Positions 1 to 6,110 of a DNA stretch of 8,047 nucleotides are shown here, one piece after another. Position numbers and translations under genes: made by a program. Numbering within the stretch: position 1 is the first letter of the stretch; each line of letters opens with the position of its first letter. The DNA is from CAYSHJ01 sp964589725 (lineage in GTDB: Bacteria; Planctomycetota; Planctomycetia; Planctomycetales; Planctomycetaceae), in the NCBI GenBank assembly GCA_964589725.1, contig CAZPUJ010000631.1, positions 1-8,047 on the forward strand, read 5' to 3'. The notes below the pieces were generated by a model. The model did not search any database. It was not told the origin of the DNA and saw only the letters and a list, made by a program, of their open reading frames with translations.

Positions 1-1371
<1,371 letters not shown>

Positions 1372-1383
1372 GGACGCAACGTC

Positions 1384-1686
1384 ATGGGAGAGCCGTTTCA
1401 ATTCAGATGGTTGCCGGACACTGAAGTCCATCTGCGAGACTTTCCCAAGGCCGCTCAAACGTCGATCGTGCAGGCGGTCCTGGAGCAACTTCAATATCAA
1501 CCGACGACAGTAACCAAACATCGAAAGAAACTTCGCCCAAACAAGCTCGCCAACTGGGAACTGAGGGCCGGTGACTATCGAGTCTTTTATGATGTACTTG
1601 AAGCGGAGCGAACGGTCGAAGTCGTGGCCATTGGACGAAAAGACCATAACCAAGTCCGCATCGGCGGCCAGGAGATACAACTATGA
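1384..1686 (+). CDS. RelE/ParE-superfamily toxin of a type II toxin-antitoxin pair
   Basis: Small basic protein of 100 residues resembling RelE-type toxins, which in studied members cut mRNA at the ribosome. The diagnostic part is the C-terminal half: a basic stretch (HRKKLRPNKLANWELR, residues 46-61), the strand GDYRVFYDV (63-71) and a closing VVAIGRKDHNQVRIGG (80-95). This is the usual RelE beta-sheet layout, with R61, R66 and Y69 as candidate functional residues. The N-terminal half (EVHLRDFPKAAQTSIVQAVLEQL) looks like the two-helix hairpin. The ATG has a Shine-Dalgarno-like TGAGGA at 1369-1374 that overlaps the gltB stop codon, and the gap to gltB is only 12 nt. The stop overlaps the antitoxin start by 4 nt (ATGA). 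Toxin before antitoxin is the less common order, known from higBA-like modules. The family assignment is good; the activity is inferred. Confidence 0.85.
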   Translation: MGEPFQFRWLPDTEVHLRDFPKAAQTSIVQAVLEQLQYQPTTVTKHRKKLRPNKLANWELRAGDYRVFYDVLEAERTVEVVAIGRKDHNQVRIGGQEIQL

Positions 1687-1925
1687 AAACGTTGGAGCTG
1701 ACATCTCCAAACGAGTTGATTGAACTCGCCAAGGAAGAACCACTCATTGTCCGCGACGCCGACGGTCGGTCGTTCGCCGTGTGTGAAGTGGATGAAGGGG
1801 ATCTGGAAGTGATGGCGTTGAATCAAAGCCCCGAGTTTTGGGCGATCTTGGAGCGGTCAAGGAAGCGCGCTGAAAAAGAGGGTTGGCTGACGACGGAACA
1901 ACTCAAAGCTCGACTCGGTTTGTGA
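1683..1925 (+). CDS. Phd/YefM-like antitoxin partner
   Basis: An 80-residue acidic protein directly coupled to the toxin. It starts at an ATG overlapping the toxin TGA and has a good Shine-Dalgarno AGGAG at 1670-1674, 8 nt before the start. Residues 1-40 (MKTLELTSPNELIELAKEEP, then LIVRDADGRSFAVCEV) fit the small N-terminal DNA-binding and dimerisation fold of Phd-like antitoxins, where a short beta-strand pair carries 'P-L-I-V-R-(D)-G-x-x-x-A-V'. The C-terminal half (SPEFWAILERSRKRAEKEGW, then LTTEQLKARLGL) is helical and is the expected toxin-wrapping tail. The fold is inferred from this pattern and the gene context rather than from a strong motif. In related pairs the antitoxin, alone or with toxin, represses its own promoter. 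Here the module lies inside a metabolic operon, so transcription may come mainly from gltB; no separate operator is evident. Confidence 0.75.
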   Translation: MKTLELTSPNELIELAKEEPLIVRDADGRSFAVCEVDEGDLEVMALNQSPEFWAILERSRKRAEKEGWLTTEQLKARLGL

Positions 1926-1983
1926 GACGTTCAAAGCTCATTGGCTTTCGAGGCAGAGTTGTTCAGAAAGTGAGAAACCAGTG

Positions 1984-3468
1984 ATGGGAAAGCCCACAGG
2001 CTTCATGGAATTCAATCGCGAGCTGCCAGTCGATCGGGATCCGGCGCTGCGGATTTTGGATTGGAAGGAGTTCCATGACCACATGCCCGAAGAGGATCTG
2101 CGGAAGCAGGGTGCTCGATGCATGGATTGCGGCGTGCCGTTTTGCCACACGGGCGGGCTGATGGCCAATATGGCGTCGGGTTGTCCGATCAACAACCTGA
2201 TTCCGGAGTGGAATGATCTCGTCTATCGAGGCCAGTGGCGCGAGGCTCTGGATCGCCTGCACAAGACGAACAACTTTCCAGAGTTCACCGGGCGAGTCTG
2301 CCCCGCTCCGTGCGAGGGAGCGTGCGTGCTGAGCATTACGTCGCCGGCAGTGACGATCAAGAACATCGAATGCTCGATCATCGACAAGGGCTTCGCCGAA
2401 GACTGGGTCAAGCCGAACCCGCCGAAAACACGCACGGGCAAAAAGGTCGCGGTGATCGGATCGGGCCCGGCCGGACTGGCGTGCGCGGCGCAACTCAACA
2501 GCGCGGGGCACTCGGTCAAGGTTTACGAACGATCGGATCGGATCGGCGGCCTGCTGATGTACGGCATTCCGAACATGAAGCTCGAAAAGTGGATTGTGCA
2601 GCGGCGTGTCGACTTGATGGCGGCCGAGGGCGTGAAGTTCGTCACGAACTGCGAGGTCGGCAAGGACATCGACGCCGTGCATCTCCGTGAAGAAAACGAC
2701 GCGATCGCGATGTGCGTCGGTGCCACGAAGCCGCGAGACTTGACGATTCCGGGACGTGACCTCAAGGGCGTTCACTTCGCGATGGAGTTTCTGCACGGCA
2801 ACACCAAGAGTCTGCTCGATTCCGACTTGCAGGACTGCAAATGTCTCAGCGCGAAGGGCAAGAAAGTCATCGTGATCGGTGGCGGCGACACCGGGACAGA
2901 TTGCATCGGCACGTCGATGCGACAGGGCTGCTCGAGCTTGGTCAACTTTGAGATTGTGCCTCGTCCGCCGGACGACCGTGCCGCCAACAATCCGTGGCCG
3001 CAATGGCCGCGTATTTTCCGAGTCGATTACGGCCACGCCGAAGCGGCGGCCAAGTTTGGCCAAGATCCGCGGACGTTCGCGATCGACACGGTCCGCTTCA
3101 ACGGCGATGCGAACGGCAACTTAAAGTCGCTGACCGCCGTGAAAGTCGATTGGTCGAGGCCGGTCAAAGGGGGCGCGCCGTTCTCGCGCGTCGAGGAGAC
3201 CGAAATCGAATTCGAATGCGACTTGGTGTTCCTCGCGCTCGGCTTCCTCGGTCCGGAACAGATTCTGGCCGAGCAACTCGGCGTCGAGACCGATCCTCGT
3301 TCCAACTTTAAGGCCGAGTACGGCAGGTACAATACGAGCATCCCCGGTGTCTTCGCCGCCGGTGACTGCCGACGCGGCCAAAGCCTGATCGTCTGGGCCA
3401 TCAACGAAGGTCGCGAAGCCGCTCGCGAGTGCGACCGCTATCTGATGGGCAGCACTCAGTTGCCGTAG
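1984..3468 (+). CDS. gltD: Glutamate synthase small (beta) subunit, NADPH-dependent
   Basis: Electron-input subunit of glutamate synthase. It oxidises NADPH through FAD and passes electrons over two 4Fe-4S clusters to GltB. The 494-residue length is normal. In order: N-terminal cysteines of the iron-sulfur domain (C46, C49, C54, C67, and C106, C110, C114 in RVCPAPCEGAC); the FAD Rossmann motif VAVIGSGPAG at 155-164; the NADPH motif VIVIGGGDTGTDC at 295-307; and the closing FAD-contact segment GVFAAGDCRRGQS at 455-467. I chose the ATG at 1984 because MGKPTGFMEF is the usual start of this subunit; the GTG just before it would add one residue. The ribosome binding site is weak (AAAGTGAG at 1967-1974). 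The 58-nt gap after the antitoxin contains a small AAAGC/GCTTT hairpin (1933-1948) but no convincing terminator, so cotranscription with gltB and the toxin-antitoxin pair is likely. Confidence 0.97.
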   Translation: MGKPTGFMEFNRELPVDRDPALRILDWKEFHDHMPEEDLRKQGARCMDCGVPFCHTGGLMANMASGCPINNLIPEWNDLVYRGQWREALDRLHKTNNFPEFTGRVCPAPCEGACVLSITSPAVTIKNIECSIIDKGFAEDWVKPNPPKTRTGKKVAVIGSGPAGLACAAQLNSAGHSVKVYERSDRIGGLLMYGIPNMKLEKWIVQRRVDLMAAEGVKFVTNCEVGKDIDAVHLREENDAIAMCVGATKPRDLTIPGRDLKGVHFAMEFLHGNTKSLLDSDLQDCKCLSAKGKKVIVIGGGDTGTDCIGTSMRQGCSSLVNFEIVPRPPDDRAANNPWPQWPRIFRVDYGHAEAAAKFGQDPRTFAIDTVRFNGDANGNLKSLTAVKVDWSRPVKGGAPFSRVEETEIEFECDLVFLALGFLGPEQILAEQLGVETDPRSNFKAEYGRYNTSIPGVFAAGDCRRGQSLIVWAINEGREAARECDRYLMGSTQLP

Positions 3469-3485
3469 CGGGAAGAGGCCGTACG

Positions 3486-3647
3486 ATGGCGACTGCGAAT
3501 CCGGACGACGTCAACGACGGCATGTTGCAACGTTTGCAACAGGGAGACGACGCGGCTTCGCGGAAGCCGATCCGGTCTACCGTAAGCCGTGGCGAACGTA
3601 CTCTGGCTTTTATCGAAGGCGATGCCTTCAATAGCTCGACTTGGTGA
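3486..3647 (+). CDS. Doubtful 53-residue hypothetical ORF after gltD
   Basis: A short open frame starts with ATG 17 nt after the gltD stop and has a purine-rich GGAAGAGG (3471-3478) at a suitable distance. The product would be hydrophilic (begins MATANPDDVNDGMLQRLQQG), with no signal peptide, membrane segment or motif I recognise. Both small hairpins of this intergenic stretch (3553-3569 and 3615-3629) lie inside it, which argues that the region is non-coding. I list it only because of the ribosome-binding-site-like sequence and spacing; it could equally be chance. Confidence 0.18.
   Translation: MATANPDDVNDGMLQRLQQGDDAASRKPIRSTVSRGERTLAFIEGDAFNSSTW
3553..3569. repeat. Perfect 7-bp hairpin downstream of gltD
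   Basis: CGGCTTC and GAAGCCG form a perfect 7-bp stem around a GCG loop, 84 nt after the gltD stop. No T-run follows, so it is not a canonical intrinsic terminator. It may stabilise or help end the glt transcript. Confidence 0.35.
3615..3629. repeat. Perfect 6-bp hairpin upstream of the thioredoxin-like gene
   Basis: GAAGGC and GCCTTC pair around a GAT loop. It is the second small hairpin in the 262-nt space between gltD and the thioredoxin-like gene. There is no T-run on either side, and its function is unknown. Apart from the two hairpins and the doubtful small ORF, I see nothing convincing in 3469-3730; no clear sigma70 promoter for the downstream gene is visible. Confidence 0.25.
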
Positions 3648-3730
3648 GGGATCGTCTGTCACGCGAGAGGTTCGACGTTGTCCAGGACGATCGCAATTTC
3701 CACAGTCTCGATTGTTGGGAGAAACTGAGC

Positions 3731-4324
3731 ATGGTCAAAACCGCTTCCACAATGTTGCCGCTGGGAACTTTCGCTCCGGACTTTTCGCTGCTGAACGTGG
3801 ATGGCCGCGTCGTCTCGCTGAAAGACTTTCCGAACGCGAAAGGGTTGCTTGTTGCGTTCATCTGCAACCACTGCCCGTTCGTGATTCACATTCGGCCGGA
3901 GTTCGCCAAGTTCGCTCGGGAGTACCAAACCAAGGGCTTGGCCATCGTGGCGATCAATTCGAATGATCCGGCGACCCATCCGGAGGACGCTCCCGACAAG
4001 ATGAAGGCGGAGGTCGAGTCGGCGGGCTACTCGTTTCCGTATTTGTTCGACGAGGGCCAGTCGGTGGCGAAGGCTTACCGAGCAGCCTGCACGCCGGACT
4101 TGTTTTTGTTCAATGGGTCGAAGCGACTGGTTTATCGCGGGCAATTCGACGACAGCCGCCCCTCAAACGGTTTGCCTGTAGATGGACATCACTTGCGAGC
4201 CGCTTGCGACGCCATGTTGGCCGGGCGGCCAGCGCCGGAACCTCAGCGTGCCAGCATTGGTTGCAATATCAAATGGCGTGCGGGGAATGAGCCGGATTAC
4301 TTCACCGGCGTCGCGGCGGAGTAG
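3731..4324 (+). CDS. Thioredoxin-fold family protein with CNHC active site (AhpC/TSA-like)
   Basis: A 197-residue cytoplasmic redox protein of the thioredoxin superfamily; no signal peptide or membrane segment is seen. The N-terminal LGTFAPDFSLLNVDGRVVSL (11-30) is the typical AhpC/TSA-type opening. The active site is FICNHCPFVIHI (43-54), with C45 and C48 as the CxxC pair, and the cis-proline region is A-C120-T-P122-D, which carries an extra cysteine. YRGQFDDSRPSNGLPVDG (135-152) and the C-terminal IGCNIKWRAGNEPDYF (176-191, C178) are hallmarks of one conserved but poorly characterised family often annotated only as 'thioredoxin family protein'. The ATG is chosen for its GGGAGA ribosome binding site at 3717-3722; in-frame codons upstream do not resemble the family. 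It is convergent with mcsB across a palindrome. The natural substrate is unknown; oxidoreductase or peroxiredoxin-like activity is inferred from the fold. Confidence 0.9.
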   Translation: MVKTASTMLPLGTFAPDFSLLNVDGRVVSLKDFPNAKGLLVAFICNHCPFVIHIRPEFAKFAREYQTKGLAIVAINSNDPATHPEDAPDKMKAEVESAGYSFPYLFDEGQSVAKAYRAACTPDLFLFNGSKRLVYRGQFDDSRPSNGLPVDGHHLRAACDAMLAGRPAPEPQRASIGCNIKWRAGNEPDYFTGVAAE

Positions 4325-4336
4325 TCGCCCGACGTC

Positions 4337-4359
4337 GTTCCCACTCGGAACGTGGGAAC
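4337..4359. terminator. Palindrome between convergent genes, likely bidirectional transcript end
   Basis: GTTCCCAC and GTGGGAAC form a perfect 8-bp stem around a 7-nt loop (TCGGAAC), 12 nt after the thioredoxin-like stop and 7 nt beyond the mcsB stop. The loop also holds GGAAC, which could pair with the left GTTCC as a competing hairpin. No T-run is present on either strand, so rho-independent termination is uncertain. The GTTCCCAC...GTGGGAAC form is the type of dispersed palindrome I know from intergenic regions of GC-rich bacteria, so it may be a copy of a repeat family. Confidence 0.5.
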
Positions 4360-4366
4360 AAGACTC

Positions 4367-5413
4367 TCAGGTCAATCGCTCGCGCAGGAACGTGGCGCGC
4401 GCGATGTTTCGTTCGCCGGACTCCAACTGCGATTTGCGGAGCTTCTGCAAGTGCGCGGGCTGGGTGAGGATCAGCATTTCGTTGACAGCGCGGATCTCCA
4501 ACTCGTCAATCAAGCCAAGGTTGATCCCCAGCCGCACGCTCGACAAGTGATGCAGCGTCTCTTCGGAGGTGATGGTTTGAGCGCTACGCAGGATGCCGTG
4601 GGCGCGAGAAATCTGGTCGTGCAGTTCTTCGCGGCTGTCACGCAGCAAGCCATCGCGAGCGCGGCGTTCGTACTTCAAGATCGTGGGGATCACTTCGCGA
4701 ATCGTGGCAATCAGTTGTTCCTCACTGCGACCGAGCGTCACCTGATTCGAGATTTGGTAGAAATCCCCCATCGCCTGGCTCCCCTCGCCGTACAAACCAC
4801 GCACGGCCAGCCGGAGCTTCGCCATCGCTTGAAAGACTTTTTGAAGATCCTTGGACAGAACCAGCGCCGGTAGGTGCAGAAGCACGCTGACTCGGATGCC
4901 GGTGCCGACGTTTGTCGGACAGGCCGTCAAGTAACCCAGACGACCGCTGAAGGCGTACGTGACTTCTTGCTCCAAGAGATCGTCGACGCGGCTGATCTCC
5001 TGCCAGCAATCGTCGAGCGCGAAGCCGCTGTGGATGACTTGGATACGGAGGTGATCCTCTTCGTTGACCATCAGTGAGACGTTTTCTTCGTCGCTGATGC
5101 CAACGCCACGCGGGCCGTGACCTTCGGCAAGTTCTCGGCTGACAAGTTGCCGCTCGACGAGAAACTGCCGATCGAGCGCATTCAGATCGCCGACTGGCAA
5201 ATAGCAGAGCTTCTGCCGCAGCGGCAACGCGGTCATGCGGTCGCGCAGCAGCGCTTCAATCGCGCCTTTAGCGTCGTCATCCGCTCGGTTCGGAAACGGA
5301 AACTCCGCCAGGTTGCGAGCCAAGCGGATGCGGCTGGACATGACGATGTCGGATTCCGGTCCCGTACCGCGCAGCCATTCGCCACAGTGCTGTGCGAGGG
5401 AACCCAAATCCAC
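4367..5413 (-). CDS. mcsB: Protein-arginine kinase McsB
   Basis: ATP:guanido phosphotransferase-family kinase that phosphorylates protein arginines; in Bacillus, phosphoarginine marks proteins for the ClpCP protease. Counting from an ATG at 5428, the frame has 353 residues: SSRIRLARN at 31-39, the acidic loop NEED (122-125), and the catalytic-cysteine segment TACPTNVGTGIR (168-179, C170). The C-terminal RNIARA (340-345) lies where Bacillus McsB has its RDxxRA phosphoarginine pocket. I prefer the GTG at 5413, five codons later, because AGGAG (5421-5425) precedes it by 7 nt and the resulting N-terminus (VDLGSLAQHCGEWLRGTGPE) matches family starts. The ATG at 5428 overlaps the mcsA stop by 4 nt and remains possible. 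It is cotranscribed with mcsA, its activator. Length and motifs are normal, so identification is secure. Confidence 0.95.
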   Translation of the reverse strand: MDLGSLAQHCGEWLRGTGPESDIVMSSRIRLARNLAEFPFPNRADDDAKGAIEALLRDRMTALPLRQKLCYLPVGDLNALDRQFLVERQLVSRELAEGHGPRGVGISDEENVSLMVNEEDHLRIQVIHSGFALDDCWQEISRVDDLLEQEVTYAFSGRLGYLTACPTNVGTGIRVSVLLHLPALVLSKDLQKVFQAMAKLRLAVRGLYGEGSQAMGDFYQISNQVTLGRSEEQLIATIREVIPTILKYERRARDGLLRDSREELHDQISRAHGILRSAQTITSEETLHHLSSVRLGINLGLIDELEIRAVNEMLILTQPAHLQKLRKSQLESGERNIARATFLRERLT

Positions 5414-5420
5414 GATCGTT

Positions 5421-5425
5421 CTCCT
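5421..5425 (-). promoter_or_regulatory. Shine-Dalgarno deciding the mcsB start
   Basis: On the minus strand AGGAG lies directly behind the ATGA overlap of mcsA stop and possible mcsB ATG. It is 7 nt from the GTG at 5413 and downstream of the ATG at 5428, so it can only serve the GTG start. Confidence 0.6.
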
Positions 5426-5922
5426 CATTCTGCCGGCTCGGCCTTAAGTTTTGTTTCGACCTGCTGAATCTCGTCCCGCAGATTGGCCGCCTTTTCGTAG
5501 TCCTCTTGCTCAACCGCGGATTTCAGCTCGTTACGCAGTTTGATCAGTCGGAACTGCTCTTGCGTCACCGCGCCCGTTTGACGTGGAGCTTTGCCGCAAT
5601 GTTGCGTGTCGTCGTGGATGTTTTCCAGTAGCGAAGCCAGTTCCGCCTCGAAGACCTCATAATCGTGCGGACAACCCAAACGGCCGGTACTGCGAAACTG
5701 CCGAAACGTCGTGCCGCAGTGCGGACACCCGAGCGCATCGACCCCTTCTAGCTCCGCGTCGCCCGGCTCACTCGACAGCGGCTCATCGTCGGCGTCGGGA
5801 TTCGCCTGCGCGAGATACTTCTGCGCACAGATCTCACACAAGTGTAATTGCTGAACCTCACCCTTACGAATCTCGGTGATGTGCAGAGTGGCAGACTTGG
5901 AACAACGACGGCACTTCTTCAT
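5425..5922 (-). CDS. mcsA: McsA, zinc-finger UVR-domain activator of McsB
   Basis: A 165-residue partner that activates McsB and, in Bacillus, links it to Clp-dependent proteolysis and metal stress. It begins with a CxxC pair (C4, C7) followed by C29 and C32, the first zinc knuckle. A second set is C66, C69 and C84; the fourth position of the usual CxxC (residue 87) is aspartate here, in GCPHDYEVF, with H86 beside it. After a polar linker, residues 126-157 (RLIKLRNELKSAVEQEDYEK, then AANLRDEIQQVE) form the UVR motif, a helical hairpin shared with UvrB and ClpC. The TGA overlaps a possible mcsB ATG, showing coupling. The gene starts 42 nt from the -10 of a good promoter; the leader has no clear Shine-Dalgarno (TGGGGT only). 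No ctsR or clpC is adjacent, unlike the Firmicutes operon. Confidence 0.93.
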   Translation of the reverse strand: MKKCRRCSKSATLHITEIRKGEVQQLHLCEICAQKYLAQANPDADDEPLSSEPGDAELEGVDALGCPHCGTTFRQFRSTGRLGCPHDYEVFEAELASLLENIHDDTQHCGKAPRQTGAVTQEQFRLIKLRNELKSAVEQEDYEKAANLRDEIQQVETKLKAEPAE

Positions 5923-5928
5923 GATGTA

Positions 5929-5948
5929 ACCCCACGCGGCAGCGGGGT
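5929..5948 (-). promoter_or_regulatory. Small hairpin in the mcsA 5' leader
   Basis: ACCCC and GGGGT pair around a 10-nt loop, ending 6 nt before the mcsA ATG. The right half contains the only G-rich candidate ribosome binding sequence, so the hairpin could lower mcsA translation. The stem is only 5 bp. Confidence 0.25.
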
Positions 5949-5950
5949 GC

Positions 5951-5977
5951 CGACGGCGCGGCGAATTCTAGCCGTCG
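5951..5977. promoter_or_regulatory. 7-bp dyad flanking the mcsA -10 box, possible operator
   Basis: CGACGGC (5951-5957) and GCCGTCG (5971-5977) are exact inverted copies separated by 13 bp, and the predicted -10 hexamer (5965-5970) lies between them. A repressor bound to such a dyad would block the promoter. It is not a CtsR heptad (AGTCAAA type) or a CIRCE element. The role is inferred from position only. Confidence 0.35.
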
Positions 5978-5992
5978 TCCCCCCTTGGTCAA
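5965..5992 (-). promoter_or_regulatory. Sigma70-type promoter of mcsA-mcsB
   Basis: On the minus strand TTGACC (5992-5987; 5 of 6 match to TTGACA) and TAGAAT (5970-5965; 5 of 6 match to TATAAT) are 16 bp apart. Transcription would start near 5958, giving a leader of roughly 36 nt before the mcsA ATG. Confidence 0.6.
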
Positions 5993-5997
5993 GGAAC

Positions 5998-6075
5998 GTG
6001 TTTTGTCCTTGGTCCTTTGCCATTTGTCGTTGGTCAGTGGTCCGCGAGCTGACGACATTGGGTAGTGCCATGTGA
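5998..6075 (+). CDS. Possible 25-codon Trp-containing leader ORF before trpE (speculative)
   Basis: A GTG at 5998 opens a 25-codon frame ending in TGA at 6073-6075. It contains two TGG codons (6010-6012 and 6031-6033), and AAGGA at 5991-5995 lies just upstream, though only 2 nt from the GTG, which is too close. The frame crosses the left arm of the inverted repeat and stops at the first base of the right arm. The Trp codons arise from the repeated heptamer itself, so they may be accidental. I list it only because of its place before trpE. Confidence 0.13.
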   Translation: MFCPWSFAICRWSVVRELTTLGSAM

Positions 6076-6107
6076 CAAAGGACCAATGACAAAGGACAAA
6101 GGACAAA
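6002..6107. repeat. Heptamer-built inverted repeat in front of trpE
   Basis: The left arm 6002-6036 and right arm 6073-6107 are inverted copies with 30 of 35 positions matching, around a 36-nt loop. Each arm is itself made of degenerate 7-nt units. On the right these are GACAAAG, GACCAAT, GACAAAG, GACAAAG, GACAAAT (6074-6108); on the left they are GTCCTTG, GTCCTTT, GCCATTT, GTCGTTG, GTCAGTG (6005-6039). This recalls the short tandemly repeated heptamers known from cyanobacteria and similar repeats in planctomycete intergenic DNA. The right arm ends 3 nt before the trpE ATG. Confidence 0.85.
6098..6103 (+). promoter_or_regulatory. trpE ribosome binding site located inside the repeat arm
   Basis: AAAGGA, 7 nt before the trpE ATG, is the only Shine-Dalgarno-like sequence available. 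It is part of the heptamer repeat's right arm and would be base-paired if the inverted repeat folds in the mRNA. Confidence 0.55.
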
Positions 6108-6110
6108 TTC

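Noticed and set aside
1963..3063. Long open frame of 366 codons antisense to gltD
   Set aside because: It mirrors the codon pattern of gltD, has an arginine- and histidine-rich composition typical of antisense frames in GC-rich DNA, and shows no recognisable domain.
6074..6108. CRISPR array
   Set aside because: The 7-nt units are contiguous and degenerate with no spacers, and no cas gene is present.
5923..6110. CtsR or CIRCE heat-shock operator upstream of mcsA
   Set aside because: Neither an AGTCAAA-type heptad pair nor the TTAGCACTC-N9-GAGTGCTAA element occurs in this region.
5998..6110. Classical transcription attenuator of the trp type
   Set aside because: There are no tandem Trp codons and no GC-rich stem followed by a T-run before trpE. 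Only the speculative translational version remains.
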